DNA of 44,356 bases from Gemmataceae bacterium (GCA_019752375.1 JAIEMG010000066.1:1-44356), one strand, 5' to 3'. Positions 7,164-16,396 are shown, counted from the stretch's first letter. Translations and numbers: made by a program. The notes: generated from the sequence alone by a model not told the origin.

Positions 7164-8333
7164 ATGATGGCCCTCCGTCCGTTTCTGCTGGGACTGCTGG
7201 CCCTCGGCTTACAGGCGGCGCTCGCCGCAGCGCAAGCACCGGCGGAAGACCCGCCCGCCGGTGCACCCGCCGGCGTCCCGGCGCCGGCCGTTCAGCCGAC
7301 GGAACGGTTGCCCGGCGCTGCGCCATGTGGGGGCCAGGCGCCCGCCATCCAGACGGCGGGTACCTGCTGCCACCCCGATGCCGGCTGCTCCGGATCCACC
7401 GATGCCAACGGGCGAACGGGTCTGATCGGTGGAGTCGGGCTCTACATCCTTCAGCCGTATTTCAACAACAACATGGCATTCGGCCTCCAGGGAACCGCGA
7501 ATCGGTCGCCGGGCACGCCGGCCGATCCTCCCGGCAGTCGGGTCGATACGCGAGTGGACATTAGCCATCACATGGAAGCGGCCCCCCTGATCTGGCTTGG
7601 ATACATCGGAGAGGGCGGCCTCGGTGTCCGGGCTCGATGGTGGTACTTCCGCGAGGGGGTCGAGCAGAGTGCGACGGGGACGTCCGGCACGAACGGCGTC
7701 CAGGTGATCTCGGCGGCCCCCTTGGGCCTGAGCCTGATCACCGCTACCGGCGGAACGGGCCCGTCGTCGATGGTGGCAACCAGCAAGTTGCAACTACAGG
7801 TCTTCGACTTCGACACGCTGTGCCGAGTGTCGGCCTGCAAGTGGGACCTGCTCTTTGCCGGCGGTCTGCGGCTTGCCTCCCTCGACCAGACATACAATGC
7901 CTACACGGGTGGTGAAGCCCTGTTGTCGAGCAGCATCTTCTCCGGCGTCGGCCCCACATTCGCCGCGGAGGCACGCCGCAACCTGGGTGACACGGGCCTC
8001 AGCCTGTATGGCAGCGCCCGGGGTTCGATTATTTTCGGCAGCGGCCATCAAACCGCGACCATACCGGACCGAAACCTCGTGGCGCAGGACCACCGAAACA
8101 TCGGTATGCCGGTGGCCGAAGCGGAATTGGGTGTGGAATACAGTCGAAGCATGGGGACCTCCCGTTTCTTCGGTCAGCTTGCCCTGGTTGGCCAGGAGTG
8201 GTTCGGGGCCGGCAGTGCATCGCGTTCCTCCACCGACGTCATCCCCGGCGGAGCGTTCAGTACCTCCTCGTACGTCGGCGACAGCGACATTGCCTTCCTC
8301 GGCTTGCTCATCCGACTCGGCGTGAACTACTAG
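7164..8333 (+). CDS. Outer-membrane beta-barrel protein (paralogue 1)
   Basis: A 389-residue exported protein. Residues 1-24 are a Sec signal peptide ending in AAAQA. A Pro/Ala-rich linker with cysteines (C55, CCHPDAGC at 68-75) follows, and then a beta-rich barrel from about 85. Barrel landmarks are GLIGGVGLYILQPYF, APLIWLGYIG, RWWYFREG, WDLLFAGGLRLASLDQTYNAY, LSLYGSARGSIIFG, FGQLALVGQEWFG and a terminal tyrosine, typical of outer-membrane barrels. It probably forms a pore or surface porin, and may belong with the Lpg1974-like barrels common in planctomycetes, though I cannot confirm that by search. The ATG at 7164 was chosen over an upstream frame because of the signal peptide and a GGAAGAG site. 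The next gene is a clear paralogue. Confidence 0.8.
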   Translation: MMALRPFLLGLLALGLQAALAAAQAPAEDPPAGAPAGVPAPAVQPTERLPGAAPCGGQAPAIQTAGTCCHPDAGCSGSTDANGRTGLIGGVGLYILQPYFNNNMAFGLQGTANRSPGTPADPPGSRVDTRVDISHHMEAAPLIWLGYIGEGGLGVRARWWYFREGVEQSATGTSGTNGVQVISAAPLGLSLITATGGTGPSSMVATSKLQLQVFDFDTLCRVSACKWDLLFAGGLRLASLDQTYNAYTGGEALLSSSIFSGVGPTFAAEARRNLGDTGLSLYGSARGSIIFGSGHQTATIPDRNLVAQDHRNIGMPVAEAELGVEYSRSMGTSRFFGQLALVGQEWFGAGSASRSSTDVIPGGAFSTSSYVGDSDIAFLGLLIRLGVNY

Positions 8334-8436
8334 GCGTTCCGCCGCCCGACATCCTCTGCCAAAGCCGCCGCGCAAAAGGCGGGGCCGCACCCAAACCACT
8401 CTGGCGAGCGGAAGCTCACCGTCGAGGAACGGATTC

Positions 8437-9693
8437 ATGAACGCCTTCTGGCAATACTGTCTGGGACTGCTGGCGGTTGGCCTGGTGGCGAAGTTCGCCG
8501 CGGCCCAGGCGCCTGGCGACACCCTGCCAATCGCGCCGCCGGCTGCCGCGTCCCCTCTCGTGCCGCCGCCGGTCTTGGCGCCTGCCGATGTCTGCGTCCC
8601 AAGCAGCGGTGCGGCCGCGTGCGATCGTGGCGGCCTGATCGGCGGCGTGGGCATCTACCTGATCCAGCCGTTCTTCCAGCATAATCCTGCCTACACGGTC
8701 TTCACCCAAACGCAGGTCACTCGGCCCCCGTTCAATCCGAACATGCCGAATACGGACACGCTGGGCGAAAAGGCCGAGCGGGTGAGCGTCCATTCGCACA
8801 TGGCCGTCGCTCCGCTCGTGTGGCTGGGCTACGTCAATGACGATGGCTTCGGCGGCCGGGTCCGCTGGTGGACCTTCCGCGAGGGGACCAGCCAGACCAT
8901 GAATCTGCCGCCCTTCGTCGGCGACATCTTCATCGGTAATACCACTGCCATCCCCGGCAATCCCTCCCACCCGGTCATCGCAGTGACCGGGACGCAGGCC
9001 ACCGTTTCCTCCGCGGCACCGTTGGGTTTGCAGTCGTTTGGCAACACGGTGGGCATCCAGCATGGGGCCGAGGCGACGTCGTTTACCGTCACCACCGAGC
9101 TCTATTTGCAGGTGGGCGACCTGGAGGCGGTCCAGGACTTCCAGGCCGGCGGTTGCGATTTCCTGATTGCGGGCGGTGTGCGACTCGCGAAGATCAACCA
9201 GACCTATAACGCCTACGACGCCCAGAGCGGCAGTCCTCTGGCACTGCGCACGCTTCAATCCAGCTACAACTTCAAGGGAATTGGGCCGACGCTCGCCCTG
9301 GAACTCCGTCGGCCAATCGCCGATAGCAGCCTGAGCCTGTACGGCACGGCCCGCGGCTCCATTGTCTTCGGCGATGCCCAACAGAACGCCAGCTTCACCG
9401 GCCAGGAATTGCGTAACGACGATCCCAACCCCCAGTTCGCGACCCAGCACCGGGTCCGCGCGATCCCAACCGGCGAACTGGAGGCCGGCGTCGAGTATGG
9501 GCGAACGGTCGGAAGTTCCCGGCTATTCGGTCAGATCGGGTTAGTCGGTCAAGAGTGGTTCGGCGCGGGCAGCGCCTCGCGCTCGACGAACGCGACCGTC
9601 CAGACCACCCTCCGGCCCGTGCTCGGCGGGGCGCCGATCGACAGCAACATCGCGTTTTTGGGCGTGTCGTTTCGCATCGGCTTCGATTATTGA
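8437..9693 (+). CDS. Outer-membrane beta-barrel protein (paralogue 2)
   Basis: A 418-residue paralogue of the preceding gene, arising from tandem duplication. It has a signal peptide (about 1-24, ending AAAQA), a Pro-rich linker with two cysteines (C53, C62) and the same barrel blocks: GLIGGVGIYLIQPFF, APLVWLGYVN, RWWTFREG, FLIAGGVRLAKINQTYNAY, LSLYGTARGSIVFG, FGQIGLVGQEWFGAGSASRS and a terminal FDY. Insertions between strands, probably surface loops, differ most from paralogue 1, as expected for diverging exposed regions. A GAGGAA site precedes the ATG. The 103-base gap to paralogue 1 suggests co-transcription. The substrate is unknown. Confidence 0.8.
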   Translation: MNAFWQYCLGLLAVGLVAKFAAAQAPGDTLPIAPPAAASPLVPPPVLAPADVCVPSSGAAACDRGGLIGGVGIYLIQPFFQHNPAYTVFTQTQVTRPPFNPNMPNTDTLGEKAERVSVHSHMAVAPLVWLGYVNDDGFGGRVRWWTFREGTSQTMNLPPFVGDIFIGNTTAIPGNPSHPVIAVTGTQATVSSAAPLGLQSFGNTVGIQHGAEATSFTVTTELYLQVGDLEAVQDFQAGGCDFLIAGGVRLAKINQTYNAYDAQSGSPLALRTLQSSYNFKGIGPTLALELRRPIADSSLSLYGTARGSIVFGDAQQNASFTGQELRNDDPNPQFATQHRVRAIPTGELEAGVEYGRTVGSSRLFGQIGLVGQEWFGAGSASRSTNATVQTTLRPVLGGAPIDSNIAFLGVSFRIGFDY

Positions 9694-9972
9694 GCCGTCT
9701 CGATCGCGGGGAAGTGGGACAGTCCTTGGGCAACGGCGGTGCGGCGGACGCATCCAGTAGCGGCAGGCTTCATTTAGCCTCCGGAGAAGCAACGTCCCTG
9801 CAGGGCGTGCGTCGCGCCGCGACCAGGTCGCCTTTCGCGGTCAGAAGCTTGCGGCTACTGAATGCAGGCGACGCGTCCCTGTGCAATCCGTTCCGGGTGG
9901 CGTAGCTGGGCGATGCTCCAGGCGCCAACCCGGCAGCCGCACACGTCAAGCGAACGCAACTGCGCCGGAAGG

Positions 9973-11973
9973 TCAACTTGCAGCCAGATCCAGTCCGAGC
10001 CGGATCAAGACGCAGAGGTCCAGCACGGCATGCGCTGCCCGTTTCCAGTCCCAGCACAGCACGTGGCCTTTGCTTTCCAGTGATCGTGCAAGGGTCGCCA
10101 CCGCTTCGGTCACGCGAGCGAAGCCAAGCGCCGCACCTTGATGCGAAAGCTCCTGCCAGCGCCTGGCCTGGTTCGCATCGGTTCGTTCGAGTCCCACCAG
10201 CCAGAGGTCGGCCAGGCTCGCGATCAGGTCGGCAAGGTAGCCCTCGATCGGCTCGCTGGGAGCAACGGCTGCGCCCGGCGCCACTGCGCGACGATTTTTC
10301 GAATCGGTGCGGCGATCCACCCAGGGCTGCAACCCGCTTCGTGTCGCGCCGTCTTGAAACACCAAAGCAATCGGGCGGATGACGAGCCCATCGGCCGCCA
10401 GCCGAACGCGGCCGGAGACAAAGCGCAGGTGCTGGCCGCGCTGCTGCAGCGCGGCCAGCATGTTGTCTGCCCCGTCGCCGCCACGCCCGGTGAACGCATG
10501 GCAAAGGGTGGCGCACTGCCCCTGCTTGTCGAGCAGAGTGGCGGTGACCGTCTGCGTGGCGTGCACGAAATCGGGTCCGGCGACACCGGCGATCGCGCAC
10601 ACGTGCAGGTCCTCCGCCACGCGCCGGGGCCGCAGCGATGCCGGGGGCAGGATGCCGAAGCGGTTGGTCACCTCGGAAAAATCCTCGGCAAAGAGGGGCG
10701 GGCGCAAGTTCTCCCAGGCAAATCCTTGTGGGTTGACGGTGGCCCGCGCCCGCCCCAGGATGAGGCGGTGGTCGGCTGCCCGCTTTCCGCCTTGCACAAG
10801 CAGTTGACCGAGGCCCAGCGCTGCCAGCGACACACCCTTCACGACCGGCGTCTGCGCCAGCTGGGCGAAGGGCTTCGGCTCCTCCCTGGGGTCGTCCGGG
10901 TCGGCGAACTCGCGGCCGATGGCCACCACGCTGCCGGAGTCCGCGTCCTGAAGGTAGGCGGTCAGCTCGGTCGAACGGCGTCGCAGCTCCACGGCGCAGC
11001 CCAGGCCGATGAACCGCGCTGCGCCCAGTTCGGTCGCGTGGTCGGAGCGGCTGCCGCGAATCAGGAGTTGCGGCACGGCACCTGTATCATTTCGAATGGC
11101 GTCGCACCGGATCAGCAACTCGCCGATCAGATCCACGACGCGCGGCGGATTGAAGAGCGCATCGTGATCCAGGTAGCGTTCGTGCTGCTGCACCAGTTCG
11201 GCCAGTACTTCGGCAGGCCAGACGAGCCCTGCGGCGCGGCAGGCGCCTTCCGTCCGGACCACGCGCTCCCGCCACGCCCGCGTGGCGCCGGCGAAGCCCA
11301 GGCCCACCCATTCGTGTAGAATTGCTTCCACGTCGTCGAGGACCGCACTCGGTACCGCCAATGCCGCCGCTGCAGTCGAGACCAGCCCTGCCGCTTGCGC
11401 GACATCCAGCCGGTGGAAGGCCCAGATCGCCAGCGGCACGTGGTCGCATGGAGCCTCCTGAGCGCAGTCGCAATGGCTGTAACGGATATCGCCGGGAACG
11501 GGGAAGCGCACGGTGCTGGCCAGCTCGTGAAAGCGGGCCGTGGGCTTGCGGCTGCGCACCACCTCGATCAAAAGGCCGTCGTCAAACTGACGGCGCAGGC
11601 GGGTCAGCACGGCGGGCTTGAAGTGCTTCGCGAGATCCCCATCGGCGATCGTGCCGGGATCCCACGGCCCGTGGACTGGATCGGCCGTGGTCGCGGAACT
11701 CTGTCGCTGATACGCCAGGACCGAGCGCACCAAGTGCCGGCACAGTTCGGCGGTCACGCAGGTGCAGCGACCCTGGCGCAAAACGGCGCCGGCCGGCAGA
11801 CGGCATTCCACGCCATCGGACCAGCGCACCGAGACCGTGCCATCGGCGTCTTCGCGCAGGTCGCCGGTGACCTCATTCGCCTCGAGCTCGCGCTGGGCGC
11901 GCTTGACCGTGCCACGGTTGGTGAGCGCGGCCAGGTCCTCGGGCGACAATGCCAGCAGATCGGCGCGGGGCAT
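9973..11973 (-). CDS. Double SWIM zinc-finger protein (YehQ-like)
   Basis: A 666-residue protein with two complete SWIM-type zinc-binding motifs. The first is C70-x-C72-x5-C78-x-H80 (RCTCVTAELCRH) and the second C168-x-C170-x5-C176-x-H178 (HCDCAQEAPCDH). SWIM domains are known to bind DNA or protein partners. The remaining 480 residues are mostly alpha/beta with no helicase or transposase motif, so it is not a SWI2/SNF2 enzyme. It is the last gene of the eight-gene unit, 9 bases after the VWA gene, with GGAG before the ATG. Position and size match, from memory, the SWIM protein YehQ at the end of the E. coli yeh cluster. Its role is unknown; I infer it is the nucleic-acid or adaptor component of a MoxR/VWA machine. 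Confidence 0.83.
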   Translation of the reverse strand: MPRADLLALSPEDLAALTNRGTVKRAQRELEANEVTGDLREDADGTVSVRWSDGVECRLPAGAVLRQGRCTCVTAELCRHLVRSVLAYQRQSSATTADPVHGPWDPGTIADGDLAKHFKPAVLTRLRRQFDDGLLIEVVRSRKPTARFHELASTVRFPVPGDIRYSHCDCAQEAPCDHVPLAIWAFHRLDVAQAAGLVSTAAAALAVPSAVLDDVEAILHEWVGLGFAGATRAWRERVVRTEGACRAAGLVWPAEVLAELVQQHERYLDHDALFNPPRVVDLIGELLIRCDAIRNDTGAVPQLLIRGSRSDHATELGAARFIGLGCAVELRRRSTELTAYLQDADSGSVVAIGREFADPDDPREEPKPFAQLAQTPVVKGVSLAALGLGQLLVQGGKRAADHRLILGRARATVNPQGFAWENLRPPLFAEDFSEVTNRFGILPPASLRPRRVAEDLHVCAIAGVAGPDFVHATQTVTATLLDKQGQCATLCHAFTGRGGDGADNMLAALQQRGQHLRFVSGRVRLAADGLVIRPIALVFQDGATRSGLQPWVDRRTDSKNRRAVAPGAAVAPSEPIEGYLADLIASLADLWLVGLERTDANQARRWQELSHQGAALGFARVTEAVATLARSLESKGHVLCWDWKRAAHAVLDLCVLIRLGLDLAAS

Positions 11974-11982
11974 GGCGCTCCT

Positions 11983-13119
11983 TCAGCGTACCTTCTGGGC
12001 GACCCATTCCGCCAACTCGCCCGGCGTCATCGCGCCGACATGGGCGCCCATGGCCACCAGGCGGCCCGCCAGGTCGCGGTCGTAGGTCGGTTCGGCGCGT
12101 TCATCCAGTGCGGCCAGGCCAAGGAGCGTCACACCACTCTCCAGCAGCGCCCTGGCCACCCCCAGCAGCCGCTCGACGGGGGCGCCTTCGAAGAAATCCG
12201 TGATCAGGATGACGATCGTTCGCCGCGGATTATTAACGAGCCGCGCTGCATAGTCGAGCGCGTGACCGATGTCGGTGCCGCCGCCGAGTTGCACCTTCAT
12301 GATCGTCTCGACCGGGTCGCTGCAGTGCTCGGTGACATCGACCACTTCGGTGTCGAACAGGCACAGGTGAGTGCGCACCGACTTGATACCGAAAAAGATC
12401 GCGGCCGTCACCGCCGAGTAGATGACGCTGTCGGCCATGCTTCCGGATTCGTCCACCAGCACGATGAGCTGCCAGCGATCGACGTGCCTGCGGATGCGCG
12501 AGTAGAAGTAAGGCGTCTTGATGAACAGCCGGTGGCTTTTCAGGTCGTAGTTGGCCAGGTTGCGGCGAATCGTGGTCTCCGCATCGAAGTTCTTGGCCAC
12601 TTTCAGGGTCGAACGACGGCGACGGTCCACAGCACCCAGGAACACCGACTGAATCGGCCGCGCCAGCCGTTCCATGAGCTGCTCGACGACCTTGCGCACC
12701 AGCGTTCGGGCTGCCTGCAACACCTGCTGATTCATGAGATGCTTGGTATGCAGCACGGCCTTCAGCAGCGTCATGTTGGGTTGCGCGCGGCCCAGCACCG
12801 CGGGGTTGGTGACCAGTTCCTGCAGCTGGTAGCGTTCCAGCGCGTCCTTCTCCAGGCGCTCGATGGTGCGCTGCGGAAAGAGCTCGTGGACCTGGTCGAT
12901 CCAGTCGGGGACGGTGAGTTGCGACTTGTCGAGGCTGCCGCGTCGATCGCCGCTGCCGCGCACGTTGCGGCCGGCGCCGTATTCGCGCTTGTAAAGGAAG
13001 TCCAGCGCTGCATCGCGCCGGGCTTCTAGCCGACCCAGCTTGCGGCCGCCGCCAAAGGCCTCTTCTGCTTCCTGCCCGAGCACCAGTCGCCAGCGCGCCA
13101 GGCGTTCGCGTTCCGTCAT
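11983..13119 (-). CDS. VWA-domain protein, CoxE/YehP-like
   Basis: A 378-residue protein with a C-terminal von Willebrand factor A domain (about 215-375). The metal-ion-dependent adhesion site is intact: D-x-S-x-S as DESGS (223-227), the threonine in GGGTDI (279-284) and the aspartate in ITDF (306-309). The N-terminal 200 residues are helical, charged and without known motifs. MoxR-type AAA+ ATPases generally work with a VWA partner whose MIDAS binds the client, so this is the likely partner of the MoxR gene upstream. There is no signal peptide or membrane segment, so it acts in the cytoplasm. Its start overlaps the preceding stop codon in ATGA, and GGGAGA precedes the ATG. Length and order agree with E. 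coli YehP as remembered. Confidence 0.9.
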   Translation of the reverse strand: MTERERLARWRLVLGQEAEEAFGGGRKLGRLEARRDAALDFLYKREYGAGRNVRGSGDRRGSLDKSQLTVPDWIDQVHELFPQRTIERLEKDALERYQLQELVTNPAVLGRAQPNMTLLKAVLHTKHLMNQQVLQAARTLVRKVVEQLMERLARPIQSVFLGAVDRRRRSTLKVAKNFDAETTIRRNLANYDLKSHRLFIKTPYFYSRIRRHVDRWQLIVLVDESGSMADSVIYSAVTAAIFFGIKSVRTHLCLFDTEVVDVTEHCSDPVETIMKVQLGGGTDIGHALDYAARLVNNPRRTIVILITDFFEGAPVERLLGVARALLESGVTLLGLAALDERAEPTYDRDLAGRLVAMGAHVGAMTPGELAEWVAQKVR

Positions 13120-15443
13120 TTTGTTTCTCCCGTCACACCGCGGATGCCGAAACGCTGGAGCGCTCCGTACAAGCGAGCTTCAAAGCCGAGGGCCTGGGCG
13201 GCGGCCCGCTGACTCACTTCCAGCGCGGTCAACGGCCGTTCGGTCTTGAGCCCCAGCGTCTCGAGCAATGTCAGGGCCATGTGGTGCTTCTCGCGAGGCG
13301 TGAAGTAGGTGAAGGCCAGACGCAAAGAGGGCAGGGCCTCCAGAAACTCCTCGTCGGCGTAGCCGACCAGGAGTTGGTCCAGCGAAAGCACGAGGTCGGG
13401 GTGTCGCTGCACCGCCTCCCGTGCCAGGCAGAAGAGACCGGTGAGGAAGTCGCCCAGCCGGGCGGGGTCGGCGAAGCGGAGCAGGTCGGCACGCACCTCG
13501 CTTGCGTCGGCAGCGCCGAGCGACCACAGTCCTCCGATGGCAGCGCCGCGCGGCACATGGCCCTGAGCCGTGTCCCGCGCCACGCGACGAAGTACGGCGA
13601 CCAGGTCCTCGCGATCGAGCGCCAGGTCTTGCCCGCAGCGCTCGAAGGCCTCCAGGATTGACTGCACGCCGCGGAGCAACTCGCGATCGCGCCCCGGCGC
13701 CTGGCCCAGACCTTCCAGGAGCCACAAGCTGCGGGCGTAGCCTTCGGCCAGCAACGTCCCCAGGTCGGGCCGGCCGGCGGTCTGCAGCACGGAATCGTAG
13801 CGATAGAGATAGAGCAGGTGGTTCAGCGCGGCGCTGACCTTGAAGAAATCGCCATCGCCGCGAATGAGCGCGGTGATCGTCTGGAGCAGCGCGCCGGCGA
13901 GTACGTCGAGCCCAGCCAGCCCGGCGTCGAGCAGGAGCAGGGCCGCCTTCTCTGCGTCGCGCTCGATGGCCTTGGCGTCCTCGCCGAGCCGCTCGCTCGC
14001 TGCTTCCACCAGGGTCGGCCCGTAACGGGACGCCTCGATGCTGGTCGCCTCGTAGTCGGGACTCCATTGCACGTGCCACTGTTCGCGGACGGTGGCGAGG
14101 TCCGCGCGGCCCACAATGTCCGTGCCGCCGTCGCGGCGGAAGCCGACGATGCCCAGGACCCGCATGCGATGGAGCAGCTGGCTACGCGCTCGGTCTGCTG
14201 GAACGGCCAGATCGACTTCCAGGTCGCGCGGCCGGGGCAAAGGCTCCAGGTCGTGTTGCTGCAATTGTTGACGCAGATCCGTCACGAGCGGCGGCAGCGT
14301 TGTCCCTTCGGCCAGCATGCCGCGCTCGCCGCCGCGGAAGACCTCGTGGACCGCGTCGAGCAGCGGATGCGCACAGCCGTAGCTCAGCTCCTCCTTGACG
14401 AGTGCGCCTGCGATGCCGTCCAGCAGGTCCCAGCGCCAGACCTCCGCGTGACCTCGGAGCGCCGCCAGGGCTTGCGCCGTCGTCTCCGCCGCGATCAGGT
14501 CGGCGGCGCTGATTTGCTGCTTGCGCTCGCGCAGCATGGCCGCGACGCGGCGGAGCAATTCTCGATGCGTGACGCGCCGTCCCGCCTCGCGGTCGTGCCA
14601 GAACTGGTGGTAGAACCCCGGATTGGGCATGCCCGCCTCGTAGCCGACCAGGCTGTCGAGGCGTTCGTAGGAGTACGGCGTCAGCGCGATGCCGCGCCCA
14701 GGGCCTTCTACTGCCCTTGGGGTGCAGTCGGGCGTGTCGGTGCCCGGCAACGGCCGTTCGTGCAACCGAGCATGGAGCGCCGAACTGTGGTAGCCGCCCG
14801 TCACGACCACGATGCTGCCGGTGTATTGTTCCAGAGCCTGGCGCACCTCGGCAGCCATGAACGCCTCGCGGCGCTGGTCGGAGTCAGAGACCGCGGCGTC
14901 GAGCAGCCGGCAGTGCAGGCAGAAGGCATGGCAGCGCTTCAAGAACTCTTCTGGGGCCAGGTTGGCGTCGACCTCGAAAAGCGTGTCCCACAGCGCGTCG
15001 AAACTCTCGACACCCAGCCGCCGGCACAGGCTGGCGACGTAACGGCTGCGGCGCAGCTCCCCATCGGCGTACCGGTGGCTGGGTGCGTCGGCCGCAGCCA
15101 CGTCGGCCCAGGGAAGGTCGATGAAGCGCGCGGCAGCGTTCACTTCGCGCGCGGCCGCCAGCGCCTGCCACTCCGGCGAGTAGACGCAGAATGGATAGTA
15201 CGCGCCGCGCCGGTTCCCATTGGGCAACAGGACGTAGGAATAGATGGCAATGGGCAAGCGATGCGGCAGCGCCAGCTCGTCAATGCGGTCGTTGAAGTCG
15301 GACGGCCCCTCGATGAGCACCGCGGCGGGCCGAAGGCGACGAATCAGCGCGCGCGCCTGCCGTGCGCAGGCGGGGCTGTGGTGCCGCACCGGGAAGAAAA
15401 CGACGCGCGCAGCCAGGTCAACAAGTTCGGAAAAGTCAGTCAC
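13116..15443 (-). CDS. DUF5682-type protein (YehM-like), possible TraB/EreA-fold
   Basis: A 775-residue cytoplasmic protein of the family next to MoxR and VWA genes (YehM in E. coli; DUF5682 by recollection). The N-terminal 240 residues have a pattern like the TraB/ChaN/erythromycin-esterase group: histidines in VRHHSPAC (H21, H22), a glutamate in LIEGPSDF (E45), RREAFMAAEV (191-200) and VVTGGYHSSAL (GGYH at 216-219). This would make it a metal-dependent hydrolase, but that is inference. The rest is helical, without motifs I know. It starts at a GTG within GTGA, overlapping the HEAT gene stop, and ends overlapping the VWA start in ATGA, so translation is probably coupled across all three genes. 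Confidence 0.78.
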   Translation of the reverse strand: MTDFSELVDLAARVVFFPVRHHSPACARQARALIRRLRPAAVLIEGPSDFNDRIDELALPHRLPIAIYSYVLLPNGNRRGAYYPFCVYSPEWQALAAAREVNAAARFIDLPWADVAAADAPSHRYADGELRRSRYVASLCRRLGVESFDALWDTLFEVDANLAPEEFLKRCHAFCLHCRLLDAAVSDSDQRREAFMAAEVRQALEQYTGSIVVVTGGYHSSALHARLHERPLPGTDTPDCTPRAVEGPGRGIALTPYSYERLDSLVGYEAGMPNPGFYHQFWHDREAGRRVTHRELLRRVAAMLRERKQQISAADLIAAETTAQALAALRGHAEVWRWDLLDGIAGALVKEELSYGCAHPLLDAVHEVFRGGERGMLAEGTTLPPLVTDLRQQLQQHDLEPLPRPRDLEVDLAVPADRARSQLLHRMRVLGIVGFRRDGGTDIVGRADLATVREQWHVQWSPDYEATSIEASRYGPTLVEAASERLGEDAKAIERDAEKAALLLLDAGLAGLDVLAGALLQTITALIRGDGDFFKVSAALNHLLYLYRYDSVLQTAGRPDLGTLLAEGYARSLWLLEGLGQAPGRDRELLRGVQSILEAFERCGQDLALDREDLVAVLRRVARDTAQGHVPRGAAIGGLWSLGAADASEVRADLLRFADPARLGDFLTGLFCLAREAVQRHPDLVLSLDQLLVGYADEEFLEALPSLRLAFTYFTPREKHHMALTLLETLGLKTERPLTALEVSQRAAAQALGFEARLYGALQRFGIRGVTGETK

Positions 15444-16108
15444 GACGACTTACGCAGCGAATGAGACTGTTGCAGCTCTTCCAGGTGGGCCACAGTTGTC
15501 CGCGCCGCTTGACGAACATCTTCATCCGGATCGTCAAGCAACTCACGGAGCCTTGGCAAGGACTCGATGCTGTCAAGTTCATCCAGCTCATCAACCCCGT
15601 TCTGGCGAATGATGGGGTCCGAGGACTTCAATGCGCTCTCAAGTAGGGGACGGACCGACTCCGGCGAATGCTGTCGGAGAAAGCGGAGTACGCTGCCGCC
15701 GATGTAGGGGGACGGGTCATCCAGCAATCGTTGAATCGTGCCGATTTCATCGTGGAAGTCAAGGATGCGCAGGGCGTCAATTGCATCTGCGATGACAAGC
15801 GGATCGTGATGGCCGAGCAGCGCCAGTAGCCGCGCTTTGATCTCACTGCGGTTCTTGGCCGTGAGAAGTCTGCGGTTGAGAAAGGCCAGCGAAGTGAGAA
15901 TCGCACGCACGCGCGACTCGTCAACCTGCTTGAGATGTTGAAGGAGGAAATCCAGGCCGTGCTTGCCGCTCCTGGCAATCTCAGCGGCGACTTCCTCGCG
16001 CCAGGCATCCTGTTCCGGCTGTGGAACCCAGGATGGCGCGTCGACAGCGAGAAATTGCTGAAAAAGCATCCAAAGCGGACTGCGAGCTAGTCCTGGAAAG
16101 CGGCTCAC
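15440..16108 (-). CDS. HEAT-repeat protein
   Basis: A 222-residue all-helical protein. Residues about 100-215 hold at least three HEAT-like repeats, recognisable in HDPLVIADAIDALRIL, LLDDPSPYIGGSVLRFL, SSDPIIRQNGVDELDEL and LLDDPDEDVRQAARTTV. Such solenoids are scaffolds for protein binding; no catalytic motif is seen. I chose the GTG at 16108 because an AAGGAGG site lies five bases upstream; the open frame extends back to 16141 but without such support. It ends in a GTGA overlap with the DUF5682 gene. As I remember the E. coli cluster, it has no counterpart there, so it may be a lineage-specific adaptor of the complex. Confidence 0.75.
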   Translation of the reverse strand: MSRFPGLARSPLWMLFQQFLAVDAPSWVPQPEQDAWREEVAAEIARSGKHGLDFLLQHLKQVDESRVRAILTSLAFLNRRLLTAKNRSEIKARLLALLGHHDPLVIADAIDALRILDFHDEIGTIQRLLDDPSPYIGGSVLRFLRQHSPESVRPLLESALKSSDPIIRQNGVDELDELDSIESLPRLRELLDDPDEDVRQAARTTVAHLEELQQSHSLRKSS

Positions 16109-16121
16109 GACTGCCTCCTTC

Positions 16122-16364
16122 TCACTTGCCACACCTGTCACGGATCGTGTGCAAGGTCATACCGACAAACTCTCCCGGAAATTCGGCACGCAGCTTTGCG
16201 GGAAGGTCTGTCGACCTGATTGTCCCACGATCCCGCTTCTGTTTCAAATCGGCAACTCGGCTTTCACTAAGACTGATGCCGAGCTTTCGTGACAATCGCT
16301 CGAACTGCTCGAGGACCTTGATCGCCCGACTACATCGCTCCGGGTCGGTTGTGCGCTTTGCCAT
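16122..16364 (-). CDS. Hypothetical protein, 80 residues
   Basis: A small charged, helical protein I do not recognise. It begins MAKRTTDPERCSRAIKVLEQ and contains LGISLSESRVADLKQKRDRG and DLPAKLRAEFPGEFVGMTL. About a quarter of its residues are Lys/Arg, with no signal peptide or membrane segment. It lies in the operon, 32 bases after the MoxR gene and 13 bases before the HEAT gene, which is the main evidence that it is real. I chose the ATG at 16364 because the upstream frame overlaps MoxR coding sequence; the ribosome-binding site there is weak. It may be a subunit or regulator of the MoxR/VWA machine, but that comes only from position. Confidence 0.62.
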   Translation of the reverse strand: MAKRTTDPERCSRAIKVLEQFERLSRKLGISLSESRVADLKQKRDRGTIRSTDLPAKLRAEFPGEFVGMTLHTIRDRCGK

Positions 16365-16396
16365 GTGTTTGCTTTCCCGGCTGCCGCACAGCTCGC

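Noticed and set aside
9694..9972. Possible gene between the barrel and SWIM genes
   Set aside because: Frames here are short or shadows of the SWIM gene, without family resemblance. I see nothing but spacer between two convergent stops.
13818..15464. 548-codon plus-strand open frame
   Set aside because: It is opposite the DUF5682 gene inside a tightly coupled operon.
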